From the NCBI GenBank assembly GCA_028284635.1, contig JANQRJ010000021.1, positions 1 through 64,000 of the forward strand: DNA of 64,000 nucleotides, in the 5' to 3' direction. Source of the stretch: Pelagicoccus sp. GTDB taxonomy: Bacteria; Verrucomicrobiota; Verrucomicrobiia; Opitutales; Opitutaceae. Position 1 is the stretch's first letter; every line of letters begins with the position of its first letter. This document shows positions 41,832-51,822 of this stretch, in pieces. A program made the translations under genes and the position numbers. The notes under the pieces were generated by a model that was not told the DNA's origin, did no database searches, and saw only the letters and a list, made by a program, of their open reading frames with translations.

Positions 41832-42719
41832 TCAATCCGCACTCCGTCTCGCCAGTTCCAGAAAATCAGTCGCGCTCGGGCTCAGCGAACCCTCCTGCCA
41901 CGCGATCCCAATCTCGAGCGGAGACGGCTCCGGCCGCAAGGGCAGCAACACGAGTCGAGGCCCCGCCATGCAGCCCATCGAGTCGGTCACCAGAGCAACG
42001 CTGACCTCCGCTTCAATCGAGGCTACCAAGCTCGTAACGCTGTCATGCTCTTCAACGATTCTCGGCCTGCTTTTCAACGAAGCGAAAGCCTTTTCCACCA
42101 TGTCGTGGTATTCCGGATACTCGTTTCGAGCATAGCCGACGAGAGGAACGTCCACAAGATCCTCGACCGCCACTCTCTTGCGGCCAGCCAACTCGTGGGT
42201 CGGCGAAACCGCCAAACGCACCGGATCTCGAGCCATCGCGTGAAAGCCCAGTCCGCGCAAGGCAGCGCGCCGCGGCTTCGCCAGAATGGCCAAATGCAGC
42301 TCGGCGGATCGCAGGCCAGCCAGCATTTCCTCCGTGGTCCAATCCCGCAGCTTGACGCGACAGTTCGGTCTCAGCTTCTGAAACGCCTTCAAGAGCGATG
42401 GAAGCATGCGAATGGTGAGCGATGGAGCGTATCCGATTTCCAATACGCCCAGCTCGCCCCGAGAAGCCGCGCGGGCCCGAGAAATTCCAGTCTCAAGACG
42501 CTCCAGCACCGCGCTGGCCTCGTCGAGAAAAGTTCGCCCCGCATCGGTCAGAGCAAGCGACTTTGCTCCCCGCGAGAAAAGATCGAAACCCAGTTCGTCC
42601 TCCAAATCCCGGATCTGTCGGCTCAAAGCGGGCTGCGAGACATGCAGTTTCAAAGCGGCTTTCGAAACGTTTTCCTCGAGAGCCGCTTCGACGAAGTAGC
42701 GAAGATGACGCAATTCCAT
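41832..42719 (-). CDS. LysR-family transcriptional regulator
   Basis: This 295-residue regulator has an N-terminal winged helix (MELRHLRYFVEAALEENVSKAALKLHVSQPALSRQIRDLED) followed by the two-lobe effector domain. It is divergent from the pirin gene with an 85-base gap that should hold its operator; the classic reading is that it controls itself and the pirin. The effector is unknown. Length and layout are normal. Confidence 0.93.
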   Translation of the reverse strand: MELRHLRYFVEAALEENVSKAALKLHVSQPALSRQIRDLEDELGFDLFSRGAKSLALTDAGRTFLDEASAVLERLETGISRARAASRGELGVLEIGYAPSLTIRMLPSLLKAFQKLRPNCRVKLRDWTTEEMLAGLRSAELHLAILAKPRRAALRGLGFHAMARDPVRLAVSPTHELAGRKRVAVEDLVDVPLVGYARNEYPEYHDMVEKAFASLKSRPRIVEEHDSVTSLVASIEAEVSVALVTDSMGCMAGPRLVLLPLRPEPSPLEIGIAWQEGSLSPSATDFLELARRSAD

Positions 42720-42804
42720 GAAAGTCGGAGTATAACCACAGGTTATGCTCAGGCAAGAATCTTAGTCTTTCCCAAAATTCGGAAAAACTGGGAAAATCGC
42801 CGCC

Positions 42805-43500
42805 ATGAAAACGATACGCAAAGCAAACGAACGCGGCCATGCCGATCACGGCTGGCTGAATAGCCGCCACACCTTCAGCTTCGCCGAATACTACGATCCC
42901 GAGTGGATGGGCTTCGGCAGCCTGCGCGTCATCAACGACGATCGAGTGGCTCCGGAAAAAGGCTTCGGAACCCACCCCCATAGGGACATGGAGATCATAA
43001 CCTACGTCCTCAGCGGCCAGCTCGAGCACAAGGACTCGATGGGCAACGGACGCATCATCCGACCCGGCGAAGTTCAATACATGTCCGCCGGCACCGGAGT
43101 ACGGCACAGCGAATTCAATCCCTCTCCAGACGAGCCCGTCCACTTCCTGCAAATCTGGATACAGCCGGACGCCAAAGGAACCGCGCCACGCTACGAAGAG
43201 AAGTCGCTCAACGACCGAACAAACGGCCAGCTTCATCTCGTCGCCAGCAAGACCGGCCGCGACGACTCGATCGCCATTCACCAAGACGCCGACCTCTGGC
43301 TCGCCCATCTAAATGCCGGAGACACCATCAGCCACTCCCTATCCGCCGACCGCAAAGTCTGGCTGCACATCGCCAAAGGCGAAATCGAGGTAGACGGCCA
43401 GGCACTCCAATCAGGAGACGCCGTCGCGATCCAGGACGACAATCATATCGCTATCAAAGCAGCAGAGAAAAGCGAAGTACTGCTCTTCGACTTAGTCTAA
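42805..43500 (+). CDS. Pirin-family cupin (quercetin dioxygenase-like)
   Basis: This 231-residue bicupin carries HTFSFAEYYDPEWMGFGSLRV and the metal site GFGTHPHRDMEIITYVLSGQLEHKDSMGN with two His and a Glu, then GTGVRHSEFN. This is the YhhW/pirin family; the E. coli homologue has quercetinase activity in vitro. The natural substrate is unknown. Divergent to a LysR regulator. Confidence 0.92.
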   Translation: MKTIRKANERGHADHGWLNSRHTFSFAEYYDPEWMGFGSLRVINDDRVAPEKGFGTHPHRDMEIITYVLSGQLEHKDSMGNGRIIRPGEVQYMSAGTGVRHSEFNPSPDEPVHFLQIWIQPDAKGTAPRYEEKSLNDRTNGQLHLVASKTGRDDSIAIHQDADLWLAHLNAGDTISHSLSADRKVWLHIAKGEIEVDGQALQSGDAVAIQDDNHIAIKAAEKSEVLLFDLV

Positions 43501-43528
43501 ACTCACGATTGAGGGAACCTACAACGAA

Positions 43529-43553
43529 AGTGAGGGAAACAACTTTCCTCACT
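43529..43553. terminator. Bidirectional terminator between pirin and lipoprotein genes
   Basis: AGTGAGGGAAA / TTTCCTCACT (one bulged G) with a CAAC loop, followed by ATTTCTT on the plus strand. It sits between two convergent genes and overlaps the lipoprotein stop. Confidence 0.7.
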
Positions 43554-44127
43554 ATTTCTTCGTAAAACGAAACGATTCTACCGAACGATCGATCACGTCA
43601 TCATAGAGCTCGTAGTAGTGGCGAACAGGTGCTGCAAATAGTACAACATAAAGATGTTTGCTATAGATTGCCGCAATCGCGTTACCACGATAACGAAGTC
43701 CTTCATCGTTCGTATACGAATACACAACCTGCGCTCCTCCAACTCCATCCAAGGAGCCAGGGCCAGCCATCTCCAAAACCGGCCCATTAACTCCAGGTTC
43801 CTTGAAAATCTCTTGAAAGATAGCGTCCGCCAAATCTTCGCTGGAAAGATCTGAGGCTAGCTTGTTCTTGGAATAAGGCATTTCCTCTCTCAGATCATAA
43901 CAAATGACACGGATAACTTGTAGATTAGGACCATCATAGGTCGCCATCAGCGTATCTCCGCCAGGCAAAGGCATATAGGTCCATCCAGCGGGGAAGCTGA
44001 TTGAATACGCTTTATTACCAGCGACAACTGGTCCAGATGGATAAGTCCAAGTCGTTACACAACCGCTCAGAAAAAAGGCGGCCAGCAAACCTGAAGCAAC
44101 TATAGAGAGTTTAGTTCTTCTTCGCAT
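43552..44127 (-). CDS. Unknown lipoprotein (191 aa)
   Basis: It has a lipoprotein signal (VASGLLAAFFLSGC, Cys22) and then a compact domain (YSISFPAGWTYMPLPGGDTLMATYDGPNLQVIRV) that resembles PsbP-like or DUF1795-like folds, without certainty. Its 5' end overlaps the M48 peptidase gene by 28 bases and it ends the three-gene operon. Codons are noticeably more AT-rich than in surrounding genes. Confidence 0.7.
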   Translation of the reverse strand: MRRRTKLSIVASGLLAAFFLSGCVTTWTYPSGPVVAGNKAYSISFPAGWTYMPLPGGDTLMATYDGPNLQVIRVICYDLREEMPYSKNKLASDLSSEDLADAIFQEIFKEPGVNGPVLEMAGPGSLDGVGGAQVVYSYTNDEGLRYRGNAIAAIYSKHLYVVLFAAPVRHYYELYDDVIDRSVESFRFTKK

Positions 44128-45272
44128 TTTTCGATGTATTTATAGAGAAAAGGGTTCTTGGAATATTCTGGATCTAAGGTCACCGCTGACACTAGTCTCT
44201 CACGGGCTAGAGACCACTCGCCAAGCTGATAATAAGCTTGACCAATCGAGCGCAGCAGACCTGGGTGATGCGGGTCTAGCGTCAGGCCTTCCTCGCATAT
44301 CTTCACGACAACCGCCGCAGCGCCGTCCTCTCCACGCCGACGATTGAGCTCAGCCTTAGCGTAATAAAAATCTGGGTCCTTCCGACTTAGCCGGTGTTCG
44401 CCATAACGATCAATCAGTAGCTGAACCCGGTCATAGTTGCCTAGGTTGATATCAAGAAGGGCATTAACGATCCACAACCCCCTTAAAGGCTCCACCAAGT
44501 TCTCAACGCCGACAATACCACCTTTCGGTTGAGATACCGATGAATCCGCCGCCAATCGCGACATTTCTTCTATTCGGTCCTGCAACCTCGGATGAGAGCC
44601 GAAAAACGAGGGCTCTTTTTCCGGATTCTTCCCCGCGTAGCGTTTGAGCTGCTCGAACGCGAGTTGAGCTTCTTCCTTGGCGTAGCCAGCCTTGATATAC
44701 CACTGCCAACCAAGCATATCTGCCTCACGCTCAGCCTCTTTCGAATGCCCGGAAATCGCAGCCGGATAGCCAATCATGGAAATCAAGCTTCCATAACCAA
44801 GTGTGCTTACCCCAAAAACGGTGTGAAAGGCAGCCTGTGCCTTGAGATGTCGAAACCCGTCAACCGCATGCCGCAGGTGGAAATGTGCGGCCTCGTGACT
44901 CAAAACCATCGCAAGCTGAGCTTCGGATTCCATCGCCGCCAGCAATCCGCTGTTAACGCAAACCACTCCGTTCGGAAGCACGAACGCATTCACTGTCGGG
45001 TCCCGAAGTACCAGAACCTCAAATTCCGAGGGATGACGATCAATCTCAGGATAAAGGCGACGGCAAATAGACTCCAAATAGTCTTTGAGCTGACGATCAG
45101 CTATCACGTGACCCGAGCGATGAAATAAATCTACGATCTCACGGGCACGCTCCCAGATTCGGGCTTCGTCAGCCTCCAACATAAAGTCCCCCGCCTGCCT
45201 CGGAGCAGTGCTCGTCTGGCAACCAGACAAGATTAGAGAAACTAGAATGAGTATGGCCGCGACCGCCTTCAT
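44100..45272 (-). CDS. M48-family metallopeptidase lipoprotein with TPR tail
   Basis: This 390-residue protein has a lipobox (LILSGC, Cys18) and a peptidase M48 domain with the zinc site HEAAH (126-130). The third ligand region is EREADMLGWQWYIKAGY, as in BepA/LoiP. A C-terminal TPR-like region follows (FYYAKAELNRRRGEDGAA; LLRSIGQAYYQLGEWSLARERL). BepA-type enzymes degrade misfolded outer-membrane proteins. The family is secure; the substrate is not. It overlaps the upstream lipoprotein gene by four bases (ATGA). Confidence 0.88.
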   Translation of the reverse strand: MKAVAAILILVSLILSGCQTSTAPRQAGDFMLEADEARIWERAREIVDLFHRSGHVIADRQLKDYLESICRRLYPEIDRHPSEFEVLVLRDPTVNAFVLPNGVVCVNSGLLAAMESEAQLAMVLSHEAAHFHLRHAVDGFRHLKAQAAFHTVFGVSTLGYGSLISMIGYPAAISGHSKEAEREADMLGWQWYIKAGYAKEEAQLAFEQLKRYAGKNPEKEPSFFGSHPRLQDRIEEMSRLAADSSVSQPKGGIVGVENLVEPLRGLWIVNALLDINLGNYDRVQLLIDRYGEHRLSRKDPDFYYAKAELNRRRGEDGAAAVVVKICEEGLTLDPHHPGLLRSIGQAYYQLGEWSLARERLVSAVTLDPEYSKNPFLYKYIEKCEEELNSL

Positions 45273-46054
45273 TCGGACTTCGCATCTACTGACTGAGCCT
45301 TCGCTTTGCCAAGATCCTCAAAGATTTGAACCACCACGCGATCAATGTCTTTCTCTTTTCTCAGGTCCAAAGTCGGGTCGAAAACCTGAGTGAGCCACAG
45401 CACGTCACCATTGCGATCAACGAGCATCGCATAGACACTGCCCATGCCTTCCTGCGCCACATAAGCTGTATTTCCGCCAGAGGCCGCCGCAGACAAAACC
45501 GTCAACATGCCATTCACGAACTTTCGACCTGCAGTAGTAAAAGCATCGTATCCATAAATGAAGAGCATCTGATCGCCGCCCATCTCATCCAAGATAGCTG
45601 ATACGTCTCCAATAGAATAACGAAAATCTTCCCTTTTATGTTCAAAGCCTTTAAGTATGTCGTGATACGAAAAAACCAAGACGTCCCTCATAACCGTTTT
45701 GGCCAATGCGGAAGTCTCGGCAAAGTCCTCACGCAACACATCTGACACAGCCTTTGTCTCAATCGACAAACGCTCCTCTGATCTATTGGAGCCCTTCAAG
45801 CTGATTGCCACCAAACGGTTCGCTTCTTCCGAATATTCATCGATCTGCTCAGACACCCCACCCGTAGAAATCTGCCTAATCTCGATATCGGAAGGAGCCG
45901 CAACAATGGCCTCAGGCGATCCCAGACGAGCACTGAACTCGGGATGAGTGCGATAGCTCTGCTGGACGATCTCACAGCCTCCAAAGGCCAAGGCGAAACA
46001 CGCCGAAAAAAAAGCAATCAAGATTCTCGAATGAAACAGTTTGGAAAAATTCAT
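45269..46054 (-). CDS. Unknown lipoprotein (261 aa), first gene of M48 operon
   Basis: It has a signal peptide with lipobox (FALAFGGC, Cys27). The rest (DIEIRQISTGGVSEQIDEYSEEANRLVAISL; MLFIYGYDAFTTAGRKFVNG; VYAMLVDRNGDVLWLTQVFDPTLDLRK) suggests a lipoprotein of the GNA1162 or Curli-assembly-like type, but I could not place it. Its stop overlaps the M48 start by four bases, so the pair is translationally coupled. Confidence 0.7.
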   Translation of the reverse strand: MNFSKLFHSRILIAFFSACFALAFGGCEIVQQSYRTHPEFSARLGSPEAIVAAPSDIEIRQISTGGVSEQIDEYSEEANRLVAISLKGSNRSEERLSIETKAVSDVLREDFAETSALAKTVMRDVLVFSYHDILKGFEHKREDFRYSIGDVSAILDEMGGDQMLFIYGYDAFTTAGRKFVNGMLTVLSAAASGGNTAYVAQEGMGSVYAMLVDRNGDVLWLTQVFDPTLDLRKEKDIDRVVVQIFEDLGKAKAQSVDAKSE

Positions 46055-46179
46055 CGCTGAACCCTTAACTCCTAGCTCCTACTCGATGCAAGAAAGAATA
46101 CGCGCTGTTACTAACTGAAAATTCTCTTCTTCGACCCGTCGCGAAAGGATGTAGTCACGTTCGTGATAGCATGGTTTTC

Positions 46180-46242
46180 GTAGCCGAAGTCGACAGACGC
46201 TAGCCGATGGGACGGGAACCAAAGTCTCTCGACTTCGGCTAC
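46180..46242. repeat. GTAGCCGAAGTCG BIME
   Basis: Arms are GTAGCCGAAGTCGACAGAC and CCAAAGTCTCTCGACTTCGG then CTAC. Each arm has its own GTAG-plus-hairpin shape. It is the sister of 55154-55216. It lies 17 bases from the hydantoinase gene stop. Confidence 0.88.
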
Positions 46243-46258
46243 GGGTCTCAGAACACAG

Positions 46259-49200
46259 CTACGCCTCGCCCCAGCCTCCGCCGCCAGGCGTCTCGATTTC
46301 CAGAATGTCGCCGGGTTCGATCTCGAAGCTGCCATTGCCTGGCAGAGGCTCTACGTTTCCGTTCGCTCGACAGATTCGCTGCTCGCCTGGCTTGCCAGAC
46401 CCGCCACCTGCCATGCCCCGAGGAGCCTGCTCCCGGCGCTGGGTTAGAAGCGAGAGCGTCACCTTCTCCAAAAATCGGATACGCTTCAGAATTCCATCGC
46501 CACCGCGATTGCGACCAGCCCCACCAGATGCTCGACGCAAAGCCAGGCGCTCCACCACGACAGGATAGCGCAGTTCCATCAGCTCGGGATCCGTCATCGC
46601 CGTATTCGTCATGTGGGTATGCGCGCCACTAGCTCCGTCACGCTGAGGAGTAGCGCCCTCGCCCCCGCCAATCGTCTCGTAGTAGCCAAAGCGTTCGGCC
46701 CCGAAGATGAGGTTGTTCATCGTCGTCTGACTATCCGCCGCCAAGCCAAACGCTCTGAGCAGAACCGTTACCACGAGCTGGCTGATCTCCACATTGCCCG
46801 CCACCACAGCCGGGCAATCCACCGCATCCTCCGAGAAATCCGGATTGAGCATGCCTTCCGGTATCCGAATATCAACCACGTCGAGGAAACCTTCGTTCAG
46901 AGGAATATCGACCTCGCTCAAGAGTCTCAACGCGTAGATCGTCGCGCTCGTCACGATGGCAGGCGTCGCGTTGTAGTTGTTGGGCCGAACCGCAGCCGAA
47001 CCCGAAAAGTCCACGAGCCAACGCTCGTCGGAGATCCTTCTCGCCAAGACCGAAACCGCCGCCCCGTCATCCAGGTGGCCTCTGCCTTCCGCCACTGCCA
47101 GATCGAGCTTTTCCAAAGCCCGACGCAATGCCATGGCCGAACGACGCTTGAGCGCAGCCATGAAGCCCTTCACTCGGTCCGGGCCCTCCTGCAGAGCCAG
47201 GTCGCGCAAAGCTTCCTCGCCCCTGCGGATCGAAGCCAGCTGGGCTCGCAGGTCAGCCAGGTTTTCATTTGGAGACCGACTGGGATAACGGCTTTCTCGC
47301 AACAGCTTCTCGAGCGGCTGCCAATTCGCCAGACCTGCCTCGACTAGCTTAAACGGAGCGATGACTACCCCTTCTTCCTCAAGATTCCTAGCCGCTGGCG
47401 GCATCGAGCCGGGCGCGATACCGCCGATCTCCGCATGGTGGGCTCGGTTCGCCAAATAGCCGAGCAGTTCGTCACCGCTCTTCGAATACACGGGAGCGAG
47501 CATCGTCACGTCCGGCAGATGCGAGCCGCCAAAAGCCGGATGATTCGTCACCACCACATCGCCCGGCCCCAACTCGAGTCGCTCAAGCGCCTTTCGCAAG
47601 CAAACTCCAAGAGCGCCCAAGTGGACCGGTATGTGCGGGGCGTTCGCTACCAGATAGCCATCGCAGTCCAGCAAAGCGCAGGAAAAGTCCCGCCGCTCCT
47701 TCACATTCGTGGAAAAGGCCAGCCGTTCCAGCAAGGCCCCCATCTCCTCGACAAGGGAGAGGTAGCGATTCGTGAAAAGCTCCAATTCCGCCACCGCCGC
47801 GACTTTCCTCGCCTCCGCGACACGCTCCCTTCGTTCCAACCTCAAAGCGCCGCTCGAGCCAACCAAGGCTTGCCAGCCATCATCCAGGTACACGGTGGAA
47901 AACGCGTCCTGCACGACCGCCGGTCCCAAGACTCGATCGCCAACCGACAATCCAGAGCGAGCCAGACGGGAATTCGGAGCATGTTCCTCGCCCGAAAAGG
48001 AAAAGCTCTCCTCCTCCGTATCCTTCTCTCGACTACGAACCAAAACGCGAATCGATACGAGCTCGACCGCCAAACCCTCGGGAGAGAAGCCGAACTGATC
48101 GCGATACGCTTTCTCGAAAGCTTCGGTCAGCCGATCGGGAGCTTCATCCTCGATTGTCACAACCGACTCCTGACCCAGATAGCGCAATTCGAATCGCGTA
48201 GAGCTCGGCGCAATCAAATCCTCCGCCACTCCCTCTCCAAGCAGGCGGGTCCGAGCCTCCCTCTCGAGCTCCCCGATCCAGGCATTCAGATCCGCCTGAC
48301 AATCCTCGACTCGCTGCAACACCTGCCGCTCCGCTAGCTGCTCTAATCGAGCCGCCTGCAAGCCAGCCGCGCTGAGCAGTCCTGCATCCATCGGGAAGAG
48401 AATCGTATCCATCTTTAGGATATTCGCCACCGCGCAAGCATGCAGACCGCCTGCTCCGCCAAACGCTACCAGACAATAGTCCGCCGGATCGAAGCCGTCG
48501 CCCGCCGAGATCTTGCGAATCGCCTCCGCCATGCGCTCGTTGGCGATATCCAGAAACCCTTGAAGCAGCTCCTGCTCGTCGGGAAGCTTTCCAGTCGCGC
48601 TCCCTATCTCGGCCTGCATTTCCTCCAGCTTGGTTCGAGCGGCTTCAGGCGATACCGGTATCCCAAACTGGGATACATCCAAGCGTCCCAACAGCAAATT
48701 CACGTCAGTGACCGAAAGCGGCCCACCCGCTCCATAGCAAGCCGGGCCCGGATTCGCTCCGGCGCTCTGCGGACCGACCCGCAAAGCGTCTCCGTCGAAC
48801 CAGCACACCGAACCGCCGCCTGCCGCCACCGTCTCGATTCGCAGAGACGGAGCAAACACGCGAGCCGGACCAATCCTTTGCTCGAAGCGATAGTCGAAAT
48901 TCCCATCGAAACGCGACACATCCGTGCTCGTACCGCCCATATCGAAGGCGATACTCCGGTCGAATCCCGCCTGCTTGCCTGCCCGTGCGGCACCAACTAC
49001 GCCACCCGCCGGACCGCTCAGCAAACTGTCCTTCGGCCTGAAACGATCGCGGCTCGCCAAACCGCCCGCGCTGTTCATGACGCGCAAACGACCGCCGCCA
49101 AGCGACTTCTCCACAGCATCCAGATACGCATCCATGATCGGAGCCAAGTAGGCGTCGACCACCGAGGTTTCCGCCCGAGGCAGGATCTTGGCAAACGGCG

Positions 49201-49987
49201 ACAGCGCCGAGGAAACCGAAACGAATCTGGCGCCCGCTTCACGTAACACCACCGCAACCTGATGCTCGTGCTCCGAGTTCAGATAGCTGTGCAGCAAAGC
49301 CACTGCGAACGACTCCACCCCATCCGCCAAGGCTCGCTTCGCGTAGCTCCGAACCGCCTCGATGTTGGGAGGTCGAACGACTGAGCCACCAGCATCCAAA
49401 CGCTCGTCCACTTCGAAGACCGATTGGCTTACTGGATCCGGTTTTTGGATACCAAGTTCGAAGAGATCAGGCCGCTGCTGGTTGCCGATGGAGAGCAGAT
49501 CGCCAAAGCCCTCGGTAACGAGCAGGCCTACTTTCGCTCCCTTGCGTTCGAGCAAGGCATTCGTGCCCCGGGTGGTGGCCAGCCTCATTTCGAGCTCCGG
49601 CAGGTCCTCGTCGAGCTGCTTGCCAGTCAGGATGCGGGCCGCCAGGGTCGGCGGCTCTTCGGGGGACCGCAGCTCGCACAACGCCCCAGCGGCGATCTGG
49701 AAGATCTCGTCGGCAAGCCGAACAACGCCTCGCTCGCTATCCCAAGCTTCCACCCGCGAGGCGATTCCACGATCGTCGCCAAGCGGGCAAAACGAATAGC
49801 CTGCGTAGAAGTCGGAAGCGATCGTCGGAAAACGAGCCAGGCGAAAAGTCCGACCGTCGATCGCCTCGACCACATGTCCGCGCAGAGCGCTCGAAGAGAG
49901 CGTCTTCGTTCGATGGATACGTCCCTCGGGATCCGTCGCGATGCAATCGGTGAAGGTGCCGCCGGTATCTATGCAGAAACGCCACAT
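46259..49987 (-). CDS. Fused hydantoinase/5-oxoprolinase (HyuA-HyuB)
   Basis: This 1242-residue ATP-dependent amidohydrolase contains both halves of the family. The HyuA part (about 1-700) starts FCIDTGGTFTDCIATDPEGR and has DMGGTSTDVSRFDG and GANPGPACYGAGGPLSVTD. The HyuB part (about 720-1240) has NAPHIPVHLGALGVCLRKAL and VVTNHPAFGGSHLPDVTMLAPV, and GGGEGATPQRDGASGAHTHMTN-type segments. Such fused enzymes act as eukaryote-type 5-oxoprolinases (OPLAH), so 5-oxoproline is the likely substrate, but hydantoin cannot be excluded. No partner transporter is adjacent. Confidence 0.9.
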   Translation of the reverse strand: MWRFCIDTGGTFTDCIATDPEGRIHRTKTLSSSALRGHVVEAIDGRTFRLARFPTIASDFYAGYSFCPLGDDRGIASRVEAWDSERGVVRLADEIFQIAAGALCELRSPEEPPTLAARILTGKQLDEDLPELEMRLATTRGTNALLERKGAKVGLLVTEGFGDLLSIGNQQRPDLFELGIQKPDPVSQSVFEVDERLDAGGSVVRPPNIEAVRSYAKRALADGVESFAVALLHSYLNSEHEHQVAVVLREAGARFVSVSSALSPFAKILPRAETSVVDAYLAPIMDAYLDAVEKSLGGGRLRVMNSAGGLASRDRFRPKDSLLSGPAGGVVGAARAGKQAGFDRSIAFDMGGTSTDVSRFDGNFDYRFEQRIGPARVFAPSLRIETVAAGGGSVCWFDGDALRVGPQSAGANPGPACYGAGGPLSVTDVNLLLGRLDVSQFGIPVSPEAARTKLEEMQAEIGSATGKLPDEQELLQGFLDIANERMAEAIRKISAGDGFDPADYCLVAFGGAGGLHACAVANILKMDTILFPMDAGLLSAAGLQAARLEQLAERQVLQRVEDCQADLNAWIGELEREARTRLLGEGVAEDLIAPSSTRFELRYLGQESVVTIEDEAPDRLTEAFEKAYRDQFGFSPEGLAVELVSIRVLVRSREKDTEEESFSFSGEEHAPNSRLARSGLSVGDRVLGPAVVQDAFSTVYLDDGWQALVGSSGALRLERRERVAEARKVAAVAELELFTNRYLSLVEEMGALLERLAFSTNVKERRDFSCALLDCDGYLVANAPHIPVHLGALGVCLRKALERLELGPGDVVVTNHPAFGGSHLPDVTMLAPVYSKSGDELLGYLANRAHHAEIGGIAPGSMPPAARNLEEEGVVIAPFKLVEAGLANWQPLEKLLRESRYPSRSPNENLADLRAQLASIRRGEEALRDLALQEGPDRVKGFMAALKRRSAMALRRALEKLDLAVAEGRGHLDDGAAVSVLARRISDERWLVDFSGSAAVRPNNYNATPAIVTSATIYALRLLSEVDIPLNEGFLDVVDIRIPEGMLNPDFSEDAVDCPAVVAGNVEISQLVVTVLLRAFGLAADSQTTMNNLIFGAERFGYYETIGGGEGATPQRDGASGAHTHMTNTAMTDPELMELRYPVVVERLALRRASGGAGRNRGGDGILKRIRFLEKVTLSLLTQRREQAPRGMAGGGSGKPGEQRICRANGNVEPLPGNGSFEIEPGDILEIETPGGGGWGEA

Positions 49988-50008
49988 TTTTCGATCTTCA
50001 AACTTCTT

Positions 50009-50072
50009 GTAGCCGCGTTCGTGAGAACGCGATTCGCGCCCATCTCTTCCGCGTTCTCACGAACGCGGCTAC
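50009..50072. repeat. GTAGCCGCGTTCGTGAGAACGCG BIME
   Basis: Each arm (50009-50031, 50049-50072) is GTAG plus the hairpin CCGCGTTC/GAACGCGG; the two arms are inverted to each other. It recurs at 53160-53224. It lies 21 bases upstream of the hydantoinase start and 8 bases after the ABC transporter stop. Confidence 0.95.
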
Positions 50073-50079
50073 TGGATTC

Positions 50080-51822
50080 TCAGGCATTCTCGGGAATAAG
50101 ATCCGTTTGTACGCGCCAGAGGTCAGCGTAGTGTCCGCCTGCCGCGAGCAGGGTGTCGTGCGTACCGATTTCCTCGATACATCCCTTTCCAAGCACCACG
50201 ATCTGATCCGCCCTTCTCACCGTGGACAGGCGGTGGGCGATGACCAAAGTCGTACGCTCCTTCACCAAGGTATCGACCGCGCTCTGGATCTTGGCTTCGG
50301 TCAGCGTATCGACGCTGGACGTCGCCTCGTCGAGGATGACCAACGGGGGATTGCGCAGAATGACTCTAGCGATCGTCAGGCGTTGCTTCTCGCCCATGCT
50401 CAGGCGAATCCCGCGCTCTCCGATCTTCGTGTCCAGCTTGTCAGGAAGATTGGATACGAAATCCCAAGCGCTAGCCCCTTCCAGGGCGGCGATCAGATCC
50501 TCCTCGCTCGCCCCTTCGCGGGCGAGCAACAGGTTGTCCCGCACCGATCCGTCGAAGAGGAAGGGATCCTGAGAAACGACGCCGATATTGGAACGCAGCG
50601 ATTCGAGCGTGAGCTCCCGCACATCGATGCCGTTGATGGTCACGCGCCCTTGCGTCACGTCGTAGTAACGCTGCAGCAGGTTCGCCACGGTCGACTTTCC
50701 TGCGCCGGTGTGGCCCACCAAGGCCGTCACTTTGCCCGCCGGCAAGACCAGCGAAAAGCCTTCCAGCAGTTCGGCTCGACCGGTGTAGCTGAAGGACACA
50801 GCCTCATAGCGGACCTCCAAGGGCGAGGACGGGAAAGGCTTTGGCGTATCCGGATTTTCGATATCGACTGGATAGTCCAGCATTTCGAAAACGCGCTCGC
50901 CCGACGCCTTCCCGGTGGCGAAGAGGTTGTTCAAATTGCTCAGCTGGCTCAGGGGCATGTACAGCATGAAGCAGTACTGGAAAAACATGATGAGGTCGCC
51001 GATGGAAAAGTCGTCGGGCTCGGTCGCAGTCAGATAACCGCCGTAGCCGATGACCGCCACGGTGCCCATGCTCACAACGAAGCTCGTAGCCGGGCCTTGG
51101 ATGGACCAGCGGTACATCGAACGAAGCGTGCGGTCGCGCAGCTCGCGAGCCTTGGCGAGAAAACGGGTTCGCTCCTGCGCCTGAAGCGAGAAGGAGTTTA
51201 TCAGGCGATTTCCCTGGATATCCTCGATGAGCTGGGAGTTCAGCTCGCCCGCCGCCTTGCGCACTTTCTTCCAGTTACCGCTCTGGTACTTGAAGTGCAT
51301 GCGGTTCATGAAGATCATGATGGGGATCGGCAGGACCATGAGCGTGGCGAGACGCGGCTCGGTGTAGAACAGCAGGCTCGAAATACCGACAACGGTGAGC
51401 AGCGCCGTGCTGCCTTGCTCCGTGCCGTCGAGAAGGACCCGTTCCACGTCCTGCACGTCTTCGATCACGCGAGAGGCGATATCGCCGGACTTGCGGTTGT
51501 CGAAGTAGCGCACCGGGAGCTTCAGCAGCTTGTCGTGCAAGTCGCGCCGGATGTCGATCAGCACCTTTTGCTCCAACGTATTGTTCAGTCGGATACGCAA
51601 CGAATTCAGGGCCTCGCGCAGGAAGAACAGCAGGACAAGAAGGCCAACCGCGCTCCAAAGGCTCGCAACGCCTTCGGCCGTAAGCTTCTCGTCCACGATG
51701 TGACGCGTGACCAGCGGCACCAGGATGAACGAAAACGTACTGCCGATAGCCAGGGCGATCGTGCCCCAGAACATGATCTTGTAGCGAAACAGGTAGCCGG
51801 AAACTCTCCAGATGGTCTTCAT
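50080..51822 (-). CDS. ABC exporter, membrane and ATPase domains fused
   Basis: This 580-residue half transporter has six membrane helices in residues 1-310 and an ATPase domain with Walker A ALVGHTGAGKST, signature LSMGEKQRLTIARV, Walker B PLVILDEATSSVDT and the H-loop IAHRLST. It is of the MsbA/LmrA/BmrA type and would work as a homodimer exporting lipid or drug. No second ABC gene is adjacent. Start and length are typical. Confidence 0.94.
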   Translation of the reverse strand: MKTIWRVSGYLFRYKIMFWGTIALAIGSTFSFILVPLVTRHIVDEKLTAEGVASLWSAVGLLVLLFFLREALNSLRIRLNNTLEQKVLIDIRRDLHDKLLKLPVRYFDNRKSGDIASRVIEDVQDVERVLLDGTEQGSTALLTVVGISSLLFYTEPRLATLMVLPIPIMIFMNRMHFKYQSGNWKKVRKAAGELNSQLIEDIQGNRLINSFSLQAQERTRFLAKARELRDRTLRSMYRWSIQGPATSFVVSMGTVAVIGYGGYLTATEPDDFSIGDLIMFFQYCFMLYMPLSQLSNLNNLFATGKASGERVFEMLDYPVDIENPDTPKPFPSSPLEVRYEAVSFSYTGRAELLEGFSLVLPAGKVTALVGHTGAGKSTVANLLQRYYDVTQGRVTINGIDVRELTLESLRSNIGVVSQDPFLFDGSVRDNLLLAREGASEEDLIAALEGASAWDFVSNLPDKLDTKIGERGIRLSMGEKQRLTIARVILRNPPLVILDEATSSVDTLTEAKIQSAVDTLVKERTTLVIAHRLSTVRRADQIVVLGKGCIEEIGTHDTLLAAGGHYADLWRVQTDLIPENA

